In this document: positions 50,304 to 59,886 of the stretch, piece after piece
How positions within the stretch are numbered: the first letter of the stretch is position 1
Layout: the number at the start of each line of letters is the position of its first letter
Assembly (NCBI GenBank): GCA_964651705.1
Contig: CAZYWZ010000014.1
Coordinates: 1-64,000 of the forward strand
DNA: 64,000 bases
Direction: 5' to 3'
DNA from: JADLBR01 sp964651705
Lineage (GTDB): Bacteria > Verrucomicrobiota > Verrucomicrobiia > JADLBR01
Program-made: the position numbers and the translations under genes
Notes under the pieces: model-generated
Seen by the model: the letters and a program-made list of their open reading frames with translations, nothing else
What the model was told of the DNA's origin: nothing
Database searches by the model: none

Positions 50304-51119
50304 TCAGGGCGAGGGTGGCGCCTGCGGTGTTTCGGGTGGGGAGGCCGCGGACTTCTCGGCGGTGGCGAGTGAGACCTCGCCGGTGAAGAGGTCGAAACAG
50401 AGGCTGACGGCCTTCTCGATGTCGGTGAGGGCGCCCTGGAGGATGTTGCGGAAGAAGAAGAAGCAGAACATGGCGGGGATGCCGACGATGAGGCCTCCGG
50501 CGGTGGTGATCATGGCCTCGCCGATGCCGCCCGCGAGGTCGGCGGGCTCGCTGCGGCCGGCGGCGAGTTCGCTGAAGGACTCGATCATGCCGAAGACGGT
50601 GCCGAGCAGTCCGAGCATGGGGGCGATGGTGGCGAAGAGGTTGAGGTAGTTGATCCAGAGCATGTAGCGGGTTTCCTCGTGGGCGATGGTCTCGGAGGCC
50701 GTCTCCTCCATGGCCTTCTTGTTGTAGAGGTCGCGGTTGAAATCCACCTTCACCAGCGCGGCGAGGATCGTGGTGGTGAATGGGCTGGGGTTGGCGCGGC
50801 AGAACTGGAACGCGCCATCGACGTCGCGCTCGGACAACAGCTTGTTGGTTTGCGCGACGACCTCGGCGGGGAGCATCTTGCGACGGTTGATCTGGATGAT
50901 GCAGTAGGCGGCGACGGCGATGGTGCCCAGGGATGCGGCGGCGATGAAGTGCATGAGGGGCCCGCCTATGAGGTAGAGGTCCCAGAGGGTTTGCTCGGTG
51001 GGGGCGGGGGGCGCCTTCGCGGCCGGCTCGGCCTGAGGTGCCGGTTGGGCGAGGGCGGCGGCCGCGGCGACCGCGAGGAGGCAGGCCATCACGGCGTGGC
51101 TGGGTGCTTTGATCTTCAT
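50304..51119 (-). CDS. ExbB/TolQ-like proton channel
   Basis: A 271-residue protein with a cleavable signal (MACLLAVAAAAALA), unusual for TolQ but seen in ExbB-like proteins of PVC bacteria. Three membrane spans follow, at about 55-75, 150-175 and 195-220 (LNLFATIAPMLGLLGTVFGM and GGLIVGIPAMFCFFFF). The second and third carry the family's small-residue channel motif. The start at 51119 gives this signal. The reading frame continues to 51215 without one. Confidence 0.85.
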   Translation of the reverse strand: MKIKAPSHAVMACLLAVAAAAALAQPAPQAEPAAKAPPAPTEQTLWDLYLIGGPLMHFIAAASLGTIAVAAYCIIQINRRKMLPAEVVAQTNKLLSERDVDGAFQFCRANPSPFTTTILAALVKVDFNRDLYNKKAMEETASETIAHEETRYMLWINYLNLFATIAPMLGLLGTVFGMIESFSELAAGRSEPADLAGGIGEAMITTAGGLIVGIPAMFCFFFFRNILQGALTDIEKAVSLCFDLFTGEVSLATAEKSAASPPETPQAPPSP

Positions 51120-51169
51120 ATGCGCTGATTTCCTATTCTGGGTTCCGGGATGAGATTGGGGGTTCTGCT

Positions 51170-52102
51170 CTAGCGGTCCAGTTTGTTCAAGAGTTCCCTG
51201 GCGCGCTCGAGCCATTCGGGGTCGGGAAAATAGTCGATGATCTCGCGGAGCCGGGTCCGGGCGTCATCCTTCTTGTCGAGGTGCCGATAGATCTCGGCGG
51301 CGCGGTAGAGTCCGCGCGCGGTGGCGGAGGTGAACTCGGGGTGCATGGCTGCCGGGAGGAGGAAACCGTTGAGGGCCGCGTCGATGTGGTCCTGGCGCTC
51401 AGCCATCTGCTTTGGCATCTGTTCCCACTTGGGCCACTCGGTCTCCATCTGGCGGACGGAGGCCCATGCGATCTCGGCCCGGGCCAGGGTGGCCTCGAGC
51501 ATTGCCTCGACGTGGGGGCCGGTTGTGGCGGCGCCGGGGTCGTCGATTTCCTTGGCCAGGGCCTGCGCTTTCTCGAGTTGGCCGATTTGGGCGTAGATCG
51601 TGAGGCGCTGCAGCCTGGCCCCAGTCTTCCGTGCCGGGTCCCACGCCTTGGCCTCGATTTGCTGGAGGATGTCGAGGGCCGGTTTGGCGGCGGCCTCGTC
51701 GCGGGGCGTGGCGTGGATTCGGGCGAGTGCGGCGCCGGCGTCGGCGGCGGGGGACTCGGGGAGGGCGAGGTAGGGGCGGAGTTCCTTCCAGAGCGATTCG
51801 AGGCGGGCGCGCCGGTTGTCAGAGGGCGAGGCGATGGCCGACCTCTCTTGCTCGTCCATCGCGAACTCGACTTTCTCGACGCGTTCCATGGGGTAGGGCA
51901 CCCGGGCGGTGCCCGCGCCGATGGTGGAATTGAGCGTGATGCTCTGGCCGTCGTAGGCGACGATCTCCCCCTCTTGGGTGGAGCCGTCCTTGAGGTAGGC
52001 GGTGACCTGGCGGGCGGCGGGGAGGGGCGCGGCCCCGAGGCACAGCGAGAACAAGAGGATGCCGTTGGGAATGCGGGCGCGGGCTGGGTGGCGGCGGTTC
52101 AT
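51170..52102 (-). CDS. Exported TPR-like protein
   Basis: A 310-residue exported protein (signal NGILLFSLCLGAAPLPAA). An N-terminal SH3/RCC-like beta segment (TAYLKDGSTQEGEIVAYDGQ) is followed by weak helical TPR repeats (about 110-300), such as GLYRAAEIYRHLDKKDDART. Its start overlaps the stop of the large TPR gene by 4 bp (ATGA), so the two are translated together. A scaffold role for the Tol-like system is inferred. Confidence 0.7.
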   Translation of the reverse strand: MNRRHPARARIPNGILLFSLCLGAAPLPAARQVTAYLKDGSTQEGEIVAYDGQSITLNSTIGAGTARVPYPMERVEKVEFAMDEQERSAIASPSDNRRARLESLWKELRPYLALPESPAADAGAALARIHATPRDEAAAKPALDILQQIEAKAWDPARKTGARLQRLTIYAQIGQLEKAQALAKEIDDPGAATTGPHVEAMLEATLARAEIAWASVRQMETEWPKWEQMPKQMAERQDHIDAALNGFLLPAAMHPEFTSATARGLYRAAEIYRHLDKKDDARTRLREIIDYFPDPEWLERARELLNKLDR

Positions 52103-54951
52103 GTCGTGGGTGCGGCGGCCGGTGCGGGACCGAGCTCGCGGAGGCGTTTGGTCGCCTTCTTGTGGGCATCGAATTCCTTGAGCGTCTCGTTGTCGATCAT
52201 TTCCTGATAGGTGTTGCGCGCCTCGGTCTGCATGCCGAGTTTCTCGAAGGCCTGGCCGCTCTCCCAGTAGGCATCGGCGACGAGATCGGTCCAGCGCCCA
52301 TGCATGACATAGAGCCGCTGGAAGTAGGCGATGGCCTTCCTGGGGTCATTGCGCCTCATCTGGAGGCGGCCCAGCTCCAGCAGAGCCTCGGCGATGGGCC
52401 TGCCACGGAGGCCCTGTATCTCCAAGATGCGGTTCAGTTCGCCCGCGGCGCGCTCAAATTCTTGCCCGTCCGCGTAGATGGCGGCGCGGGTGCGGAGGAC
52501 CTCGACGAGCAGGGGCGTGGAAGTGGAGACCGCCTCGAACTCCTCGAACTGTTTGAGCGCCTCATTGTTCTTGTTCTCGGCCCGTGCGATCAGGCCCAGG
52601 CCGAGATAGGCGCGGTCGCGGAACATGGAGCGCGGGTGCCAGGTGAGGATGGTCTTGTACAATTCTCGGGCCTTTCGCTTGCGGCCGGCGCGGCGCTCGG
52701 AATCGGCGATCTCGATCAGGACGAGGGCTGGCAGGGCCTTTGGGTCGACGTCGTTGGCGACGCGGGCCAGCTCGGCGTCTGCGGCCTTCGGGTTCTGCGG
52801 GCGGAGGAGGGCCGAGCGGAGCCAGAGGCAGCGCGCGAAGAGGGTGTGTTTCCCTTGCTTTTCGGCCCCTGCGGCCATCTCGCGCAATTTTCCAAAGAGG
52901 GCCTCGCGCTGCTCGGGGCCGGCGTAGTACTTCCCGAGCGTCAGGAGCATGGACTCGATGGCCTCGGCCTCGGGGTTGTTGCCGTGGCGGGCGATGGCGT
53001 CCCAATAGAGTTCCCGGGCGTTTTCGGACTCGCCGCGGATCCGCTTGAGGTTGGCCAGGTTCTGGATCGCCTCGGGGGCGCGGCCGCTGTCGGGGAATTC
53101 GTCGATGAACTTCTGGAGGTGGGTTTCAAGTTCGGGGGTTCGCTCGAGGGTCTGGAGCGCCTTGGCGATGCGGAAGACGGCGTGCTCGTAGAGGCGGGGG
53201 ATGCGGGTGGTGACCTTGCGGAAGACCTCGAGACCCTGCGGCACCTCGCCGATGGCGTAGAGCGAATCGCCGAGTGCGTTGCGCGCCTCGTCGGCCACCT
53301 GGGATTCGGGGTTCGCGTCGAGAAATTCTTTCAGCTCGGGGACGGCCTCGGCGAATCGTTCCGAATTGAACAGGCAGTGCGCCTTGCGATACGCCGCATC
53401 GACGGCGAACTCGCCGTTGGGGTGTTTGGCGAGGTAGGCGATGAAGCCCTCGCGGGCCTCGGGGTACGCCTTCTTATAATAGTGGCCCATCGCGCGCCAA
53501 TACCGGGCCTGCTCGGCATATTCGCCCCCGGGGTTGGCCTCGAGGTATTTGCCGAGCATGCGGATGGCGTCATCCTGCTGGTCGGCCATCATGTAGGCAT
53601 AGCCGGATAGGAACAGGCAACGCGCCGCCTGCGCGAAGTCCGTGAATTCCGTGCCGGTGCGCTCGAAGGTGGCGCCCGCACCCTTGAATCGCATGAGGCG
53701 CATCTCGGCCTCGCCGCGGAGGTAGAGCGCGGAGGGGAGCAACCCGCGGGCGTCGGGGAACTTCTTCTCGAAGGCCTTGGCCTCTTCGATGAGCCTCGGC
53801 CAAGATTCCATGTCCGCGAGGCAGGCGAGCATCATGTAGTGGGATTGCTTGAGCAACTCGCTCTCGGGCATCTTGGCGACCAGGTCGCCTAGCGCGAGAT
53901 AGGCCTCCCGGCTCCGGTCGAGGGCGTCGAAGCACTGGGCGATCCGTGCCCCCCGTGCGGTGTCATAGTCGGGGATCTTCTTCAATTGCTCGATCTCGGC
54001 CTTGATGCGCGCGGCGAGGGCGTCGAGGGACATCAGGTCGTACGGGTCGGCGTCTCCGCGGGCCTTGAGGCGCGCGATGCGGTAGTCGAGTTGCGCGAGT
54101 CGTTCCTGTTGGCGGGCGAGGATGCGTTCCAGGGTCCAGACGCGCTGAAAGACCTGAAGCGCCTTGCGGGGCTGCTCTTTCTTAAACAGCTCGTTGCCAA
54201 GCTGGATCGAGAGCAAGTGGAACCCGGCGAGGGTCAGGTTGTCTCTGGATTCGGAGTCGAAGGCCATGACCATCGCCGTGGCGCCATCGAGGTCCTCGGC
54301 CTTCAGCAGGGCGTGGAGGCGGAGCGCGGTGGCCTGGGAGTTGATGGCGGGATCCAGCTTGCCCACCATGGGTTCCAAAAAATTGGCCAGCTCCTTGAAC
54401 TTCTCATCGATTTCCAGCGAAAGTGCGATCACGAGCCGGGCGTAATCGAGGCGCGCCCCGGCGGGATATTTGGCGAGATAATCCTGCATGGCCTTGCGGG
54501 TGGCCTCCCCCTCTTTCTCCTGCAGGTGGCAGACGCCCTTCCAGAACAGCATCTCCTCGGCGGCGACGCCCTGGGAGTATTCCTTCAGGTAGCGATCAAC
54601 CGGCCCGAGGGCTTCCTTCCATTTGCCCTGGTGGATGCGGCAGAGCGCCAGCATCCGCACGATCTCGTCGAGGCGCTCGACCTTCAGGCGCCCCGCCTTG
54701 ATGTCCGCGAGCAGGCCCACGAGCTTCGTCTCCGCCGAGGCGTATTTCTTCCCGCGGAAGTCCATGATCGCGGCATTCAGGACCAGGGTCTTATCCTTCG
54801 GGGTCTGTTCTTCGACCATGGCGGGTTCCGGCTGCGGCGCACCCTTGCCCTTCTTCTTCTTGCCCTTTTGCTGCGCGTGGGAGGAGAGTGGGCCGATGAA
54901 GAGGGCGCACAGAAGGAGCAGCGCGGTGCCGGTAGCTTGCCTTCGGCGCAT
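52099..54951 (-). CDS. Large exported TPR repeat protein
   Basis: A 950-residue exported protein (signal ATGTALLLLCALFIGPLSSHA). A basic linker with QQKGKKKKGKG follows and then some 20 or more TPR-like units up to the C-terminus (for example EQARYWRAMGHYYKKAYPEA and FVAD-type hairpins). GGGAG stands a few bases before ATG 54951. The ATG at 54969 lacks a ribosome site. Such long TPR proteins lie with Tol/Exb genes and may bridge envelope layers. It ends in the ATGA overlap. Confidence 0.75.
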   Translation of the reverse strand: MRRRQATGTALLLLCALFIGPLSSHAQQKGKKKKGKGAPQPEPAMVEEQTPKDKTLVLNAAIMDFRGKKYASAETKLVGLLADIKAGRLKVERLDEIVRMLALCRIHQGKWKEALGPVDRYLKEYSQGVAAEEMLFWKGVCHLQEKEGEATRKAMQDYLAKYPAGARLDYARLVIALSLEIDEKFKELANFLEPMVGKLDPAINSQATALRLHALLKAEDLDGATAMVMAFDSESRDNLTLAGFHLLSIQLGNELFKKEQPRKALQVFQRVWTLERILARQQERLAQLDYRIARLKARGDADPYDLMSLDALAARIKAEIEQLKKIPDYDTARGARIAQCFDALDRSREAYLALGDLVAKMPESELLKQSHYMMLACLADMESWPRLIEEAKAFEKKFPDARGLLPSALYLRGEAEMRLMRFKGAGATFERTGTEFTDFAQAARCLFLSGYAYMMADQQDDAIRMLGKYLEANPGGEYAEQARYWRAMGHYYKKAYPEAREGFIAYLAKHPNGEFAVDAAYRKAHCLFNSERFAEAVPELKEFLDANPESQVADEARNALGDSLYAIGEVPQGLEVFRKVTTRIPRLYEHAVFRIAKALQTLERTPELETHLQKFIDEFPDSGRAPEAIQNLANLKRIRGESENARELYWDAIARHGNNPEAEAIESMLLTLGKYYAGPEQREALFGKLREMAAGAEKQGKHTLFARCLWLRSALLRPQNPKAADAELARVANDVDPKALPALVLIEIADSERRAGRKRKARELYKTILTWHPRSMFRDRAYLGLGLIARAENKNNEALKQFEEFEAVSTSTPLLVEVLRTRAAIYADGQEFERAAGELNRILEIQGLRGRPIAEALLELGRLQMRRNDPRKAIAYFQRLYVMHGRWTDLVADAYWESGQAFEKLGMQTEARNTYQEMIDNETLKEFDAHKKATKRLRELGPAPAAAPTT

Positions 54952-55201
54952 CCTGCTCCCTCGGATCATGATGCCAAAAGTTTCCAGATTGAACGTTGAC
55001 GCACAAGGGGGAAAAGGGGTTTTGGGACGGTGGCCCTGAGCGATCGGAGCGCGGGCGTTGGCCCAGGTGCGCGGGTCCCGGCTCCGCCGGGAGCCAAAGC
55101 GGTGTCGCCGCTGCGCTCTGCCACCGCAGTCCAAAAGTGGGTCGCCTCCCGCGCTGCCCTCGAGAGTGGGCGCGCAACCCCAACCAACATGAAGTTTCAG
55201 G
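54952..55201. other. Intergenic region with an AGCGGTGTCGCCGCT-type repeat
   Basis: No gene is seen. At about 55091-55145 the stretch AAGCGGTGTCGCCGCTGCGC followed by CTGCCACCGCAG resembles a dispersed repeat of some verrucomicrobial genomes. I recall this from similar sequences and could not check it. Confidence 0.4.
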
Positions 55202-56215
55202 TCAGAACTGCCGGAGGAAACGGAGGTCGTTCTGCTCGAAGAGGCGGATATCTGGGATGCCGTGGAGGATCATGACGATGCGTTCGACGCCGAGGCCGAA
55301 GGCGTAGCCGGTGAGGGCCTCGGGGTCGTAGCCGACGGCCTGGAAGACGGCGGGGTCGACCATGCCGCAGCCGGCGATCTCGAGCCAGTCTTTGCCCGCG
55401 CGGCCGAGGCTCTCGGAGGAGAGGTCGACCTCGAATGAGGGCTCGGTGAAGGGGAAGAAGTGGGGGCGGAAGCGCATGCGGGTGCCGGGGCCGAGGAGTT
55501 CGCGGAAGAAGAATTCCAAGGTGCCCTTGAGGTCGGCGAGGGAGACGCCGCGATCCACGCAGAGGCCCTCGATCTGGTGGAAGGAGGAGGAGTGGGTGGC
55601 GTCGATCTCGTCGCGGCGGTAGCAGCGGCCGGGGCAGATGACGCGGACGGGCGGGGGCTGCGACCGCATGACGCGGATCTGGACCGGCGAGGTCTGGGTG
55701 CGCAGGAGGAAGCGCCCGTATTTCGGGTCCGCGGGGCGATCGAGGTAGAAGGTGTCCTGCTCGTTGCGGGCGGGGTGGTCGGGCGGGGTGTTGAGGGCGT
55801 CGAAGTTGTGCCATTCCGTTTCCACATCCGGCCCTTCGGCGATGGCGAAGCCGAGGCGGCGGAAGATGGAGACGATGCGGTCGGTGACCTGCGTGATGAG
55901 GTGGAGGTGGCCGTCGGGCACCGGCCGGCCGGGGAGGGTCACGTCGATGCCGGCCTCGTCGGTGGCGGCCTCGAGCCGTTCCTTGGCCGCGTCGAACAGC
56001 GACTGGATGCGGGTCTTGAATTCGTTGAGGCGCTGGCCGACCTCGCGCTTCTTCTCGTTGGGCACCTCCTTGAGGCGCTCCATGAGGGCGGGTATGGTCC
56101 CCTTGCGGGAGAGGAATTTCAGGCGGGCCTCCTCGAGGGCCTTGGCGTCGGCGACGGCATCGAGGGCCCGCGTCGCCTCGCGCTCCAATTCGGGGATCTG
56201 TTCGAGAATGTTCAC
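55202..56215 (-). CDS. pheS: Phenylalanine-tRNA ligase alpha subunit
   Basis: A 337-residue class II synthetase subunit. A coiled-coil arm (about 1-90) precedes the catalytic fold. Motif 2 is seen as HSSSFHQIEGLCVD and motif 3 as FGLGVERIVMILHGIPD. VFQAVG and MRFRPHFFPFTEPS form the phenylalanine pocket region. It charges tRNA-Phe together with PheT. pheT is not adjacent in this window, which is uncommon. Confidence 0.95.
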   Translation of the reverse strand: MNILEQIPELEREATRALDAVADAKALEEARLKFLSRKGTIPALMERLKEVPNEKKREVGQRLNEFKTRIQSLFDAAKERLEAATDEAGIDVTLPGRPVPDGHLHLITQVTDRIVSIFRRLGFAIAEGPDVETEWHNFDALNTPPDHPARNEQDTFYLDRPADPKYGRFLLRTQTSPVQIRVMRSQPPPVRVICPGRCYRRDEIDATHSSSFHQIEGLCVDRGVSLADLKGTLEFFFRELLGPGTRMRFRPHFFPFTEPSFEVDLSSESLGRAGKDWLEIAGCGMVDPAVFQAVGYDPEALTGYAFGLGVERIVMILHGIPDIRLFEQNDLRFLRQF

Positions 56216-56355
56216 GTCTGGCTCCAGAGGGGAATTTAATAAGTGGCGGAGGGCGGGGAGGGAAGCGCGAATCTGGGGGAATGCCGGCGGTTGGCACTGG
56301 CTTCACCGGTCGGTGTTTCCGATGCGGGGCCGCGCGAGTTGTCGTTCCCGCCCCG

Positions 56356-59300
56356 CTATCGGTGGAGTTGGGACTGCGTCGACAACCGGGCGATCCCCCC
56401 GCGGCTGACCTGTTGCCATTCGAATACCCGATCGTACGTGATGCTGGAGCGCCCCGCCGTCATCCGTGCCCTGAGGATCAGGGTATCGCCCAACTTGTTG
56501 CCGGGCGGCACCTCCTGCCCTCTGGTGAGCGGCATGTTCTCCGTGCCGGGAGACACCTCTACGATCGGGGCGAAGCTCGTGTCGAACACATTCCAAGCGG
56601 TTCCTGGTCGCTGAAAAGAGATCCATCCGGCGATCTCTCCCTGGCCGGTCTCGTCCGTGATCGAGGCGGTTATCTCCAGGGTCGCCCCGGGCTGCAGGAT
56701 TTCCATGCCCGTCTTGCACGACCACGTCATGGTACCGGAGTGGACGCCCTTCAGTTCCCCAAGTGTCCATTCCTCGCGCGAGTGAAGCGAGCCGTCGGTC
56801 GCCGTTCCGCTCTGTTTCGAGTAATCCGCCAGATTGTACTCTTCGCTCTTGTGGGTCTTCCGGGCGATGGATTTCCAGTGGAATCCGGCGCCGCCGGATG
56901 TATCCGGGGAGGGGGTGGGCGGCGAGCCCCTGCCGCCAACCTGCGGGTTGGCTCCCTCGTCCGATATCCGCACGACGACGGATGCCGGATCCTTTATTCC
57001 CGTGTTGAAGGCGACGACGAAGATCATGTCTTCCGGGCCGACATCCAGGCGGGTCGCAAATCCCTCCTTTTCGAGGCGCAGCCTGGGCGCGGGCTGGCCG
57101 CCGGGTTTCAGTGCCCGCCTGTCGATATCTTTCTCGTCTTTCCACTCCGTGCTCAGCGGCAAGACATAGACATCGGCCACCGTGGCAGGATCCCTTCGGA
57201 CGAGCTCGACCTTCAGGGTCCTGTTGGTGAGCGTGCCCGCGTCCGACTTGGCGGGTTCGGGTTTCACGGCCCACAGGCGGATGGCGTAGTATGCCGGCAC
57301 GGCAAAGGTATGCTCGATTGGGGCCGCCGCGGCCCCGCCCTTTGCCGGGAGCGGATAGGGGTCGAATTTCTCGGCGCAGTCCCTTTGCGGGACCGCGGTC
57401 AAGAGGACGCTGTCTTTGCTGAAGAGCAAGAAACCGGCGAAGTCCCGGTAGATCGTTTGCAGGCTTTCGCCGGTCCGTTCCTTGAGAAAGCTCCCGAGAT
57501 TGTCGATCACGGGGTCAAGGCTTGGCCTGGCATCGACGATGGTGTGGGCGGTGGATACGATGGTGGGGTCTTTCCGGTTGGCCACGGCCAAATGCATTTC
57601 CTTGAAAGGTGCCTTCTTTTGGTTGACCAGATAGTCGATGAACCAGGCCTTGTCGTACTCCAGTTCCTTGAAATCCGGGTGCGGGGGCAGCCCGTAGTAA
57701 TTTAGGGGGAAATCCAGCAGCTTGGGATAGACAGTTCCGTGGCCGACCAATTGCTTCGACTGGGTGACTAGGCGCCCGGCGACGAAGTCGGCGCAGGCCT
57801 CGGCCCACCAGAGGTACGTGCCCCCCGTCTGCGCGTACGGGTGGTCGAACCAGCGACGGCCGATGACCTTATGCTGGAAGGCGTGAAAGAGCTCGTGCGC
57901 CGCACGGAATTTCAGGTTGGTAGCGCTCCAGGAATCCTTGGTGTCTGACCGGAAGTGGATGCGGTCGTAGTCGGGCTCGAAACAGCCGGGCCCCCCGCCG
58001 GGGACAAGCTTCGCCATCCAACTGTCGATCTTGACCACGATCGGGGTATCTGGCGGCTCCAGCCCAAGATCCGTCACGTAATACGCCATGGCCTCGTCGA
58101 GCGCGGCGCCCAGATCCCACACGAACAGCGGGATGCCGGGCCGTTCGCCGACGGGTATAGGTGGTCCCACGCGGTTGTTGCCCCACGCCAGATCACCCAC
58201 GTGCGGGCTATTCGCCAGCGCGTCAGAGTCGCACAGGACGCGGAAGGCGGCGCTCATGCGGGGACGATTGAGCGTCCACTCGTACGCGGTGTGCGGGATG
58301 GTCCCGTTCATCTGGAAGTAGGAATTCGCAGCCCATTTGAGATACCTTCCACCCTCCCTAACCGCGCCGCTCACCCCCTCGGTGATCCATTTGACGGGGC
58401 ACAGGTGCAGGGTGCGCGTGATAATGGCCCGGTCGCCCTCGTCCACCTCCACCGGCATGCGGATCCACTTGTGTGGGCCCTCGTCCCAACGCCAGCCGCT
58501 GATCTGGTCCGCGGGCGCCAGATGCGGATTGAGGTCCTTCGGATCGTACTTAGCCCGGATGACAATGCCCTGGTCGAAAACATTGGTCTTTCCGACGGTG
58601 ATGTCGGCGGTGGCGAGGGTGCGGAAGCAACTGTCAATGGGACTGAAGTCGTCACGGCCGCTGGCCCTGGTGATGTGGATCGCATCGGCGTCAGTGACCG
58701 AGCCTCTCGGGACGAGCACCGTGATGTCACCTGCTGAGTGTGCGATGAAGGCGCCATCGGGCTCGTGGGGGCGCGGCCCCGGCCCGCTGCCGGGCGATAC
58801 TTCGTGTCCGAGGACTTCGACGCGGGCCAGGTGCAGGTAATCCCGGCGGCGCAGGCCGAGTTTGACGTATCGGGCGGGCTCCGGGGTCGACAGGTGGATA
58901 TCCCATGCCGCCCTCACGTCGTCGAGTCTGGCGACCTCGCGCCACGAGCGCCGATCGCCAGACAACCAGACGGTGAGGCCCCTGGCCCGCTCTCGCAACT
59001 GGCGTCGGCGGTTCTCGACCCTCAGCCCGGTGATGGTGCTCGGGCGACCAAGGTCGATCTCTATATACGGGCTGTCTTCAAGAGCGGTATGGAACGCGAA
59101 CTCCTCGGCCAGTTCGGGCTGGTCAGGGAGGCGCGCCGTGTGGAGAGGGCCAACGCCCGTGAGGAGAACTGGCAGTGGGCGGTAATCGCGCGCGTAGTCG
59201 GAACTTGTGCGATAGGTGGCGCTGAGGGAAATGACCGTGTCCTTTTCCGGGCCCGAAGGCGGCAAAGATGCGGTCTCCCCGCATTGGCCCGACCGAGCGG

Positions 59301-59376
59301 GCATGAGCGTCGCGACGGCGACGATGGCCAGTGACACCACGCGGGATGGATGCCGGTGGGGTAACCATCCGCCCAT
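56356..59376 (-). CDS. Secreted discoidin-domain HELFH metalloprotease
   Basis: A 1006-residue exported protein (signal SLAIVAVATLMPARSGQC). An F5/8 type C (discoidin)-like domain lies at about 45-190 (SPYIEIDLGRPSTITGLRVE). Then a gluzincin-type metalloprotease has the zinc motif H494-E-L-F-H498 (AAHELFHAFQH) and a third ligand, probably Glu526 in WWAEACAD. C-terminal beta-sandwiches follow. ATG 59376 is preferred over the longer frame to 59490, which reads through a hairpin repeat. It probably cleaves proteins outside the cell. No operon partner. Confidence 0.75.
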   Translation of the reverse strand: MGGWLPHRHPSRVVSLAIVAVATLMPARSGQCGETASLPPSGPEKDTVISLSATYRTSSDYARDYRPLPVLLTGVGPLHTARLPDQPELAEEFAFHTALEDSPYIEIDLGRPSTITGLRVENRRRQLRERARGLTVWLSGDRRSWREVARLDDVRAAWDIHLSTPEPARYVKLGLRRRDYLHLARVEVLGHEVSPGSGPGPRPHEPDGAFIAHSAGDITVLVPRGSVTDADAIHITRASGRDDFSPIDSCFRTLATADITVGKTNVFDQGIVIRAKYDPKDLNPHLAPADQISGWRWDEGPHKWIRMPVEVDEGDRAIITRTLHLCPVKWITEGVSGAVREGGRYLKWAANSYFQMNGTIPHTAYEWTLNRPRMSAAFRVLCDSDALANSPHVGDLAWGNNRVGPPIPVGERPGIPLFVWDLGAALDEAMAYYVTDLGLEPPDTPIVVKIDSWMAKLVPGGGPGCFEPDYDRIHFRSDTKDSWSATNLKFRAAHELFHAFQHKVIGRRWFDHPYAQTGGTYLWWAEACADFVAGRLVTQSKQLVGHGTVYPKLLDFPLNYYGLPPHPDFKELEYDKAWFIDYLVNQKKAPFKEMHLAVANRKDPTIVSTAHTIVDARPSLDPVIDNLGSFLKERTGESLQTIYRDFAGFLLFSKDSVLLTAVPQRDCAEKFDPYPLPAKGGAAAAPIEHTFAVPAYYAIRLWAVKPEPAKSDAGTLTNRTLKVELVRRDPATVADVYVLPLSTEWKDEKDIDRRALKPGGQPAPRLRLEKEGFATRLDVGPEDMIFVVAFNTGIKDPASVVVRISDEGANPQVGGRGSPPTPSPDTSGGAGFHWKSIARKTHKSEEYNLADYSKQSGTATDGSLHSREEWTLGELKGVHSGTMTWSCKTGMEILQPGATLEITASITDETGQGEIAGWISFQRPGTAWNVFDTSFAPIVEVSPGTENMPLTRGQEVPPGNKLGDTLILRARMTAGRSSITYDRVFEWQQVSRGGIARLSTQSQLHR

Positions 59377-59880
59377 GGATATAATGTATAGGCTGTCGCA
59401 TGGGAGTCGAGTGGAATGCGGGCGATGGCGAGCGGTTGCCGCGGCGTGCGCCACCGGGGTTAAATTCGGATTGGGCGGTGGAACAGACATTCCTGTCTGC
59501 CCCCGGGAATCCCGTGCCCCAAATCCTCGCGTAAGGATCGCTCCCCGAGTGACGTACCCTCAACGAACCGTATAGGACACAGGCACGTCACTTTGCCAAG
59601 TTTTGTAGGGCGCGGATTCCTATCCGCGCCACGCACGGTCCTGCCGGTTGCCCGTGGCGCGAAAGGGATTTCGCGCCCTACATTCCCAAGTGTTGCGCCT
59701 CCGGGTAGTGCCTTACGCGAGGATTTGGGTCCGTGCGCACGGGCCTTGACGTGGGCTACCAGAGACGCCGGATGGCAGACAACTTGCCCGCCTTGGGCCG
59801 GGGCATTGTCTGCCTGGTGCGGATGGGCGACCGCTTGCGAGCTAGTGATTTGACATCGTGCCGTTGGCGGACTCACGCTC
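59377..59880. repeat. 504-bp intergenic with hairpins and a 19-bp inverted repeat
   Basis: It holds CAGACA-TTCC-TGTCTG at 59484-59499, the same stem family as inside the MFS gene. A 19-bp perfect inverted repeat (59518-59536 and 59711-59729; CCCAAATCCTCGCGTAAGG) encloses the GTAGGGCGCG double hairpin (59605-59681). No gene is seen. The start of the next gene is at 59887. Confidence 0.75.
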
Positions 59881-59886
59881 TTGGGC

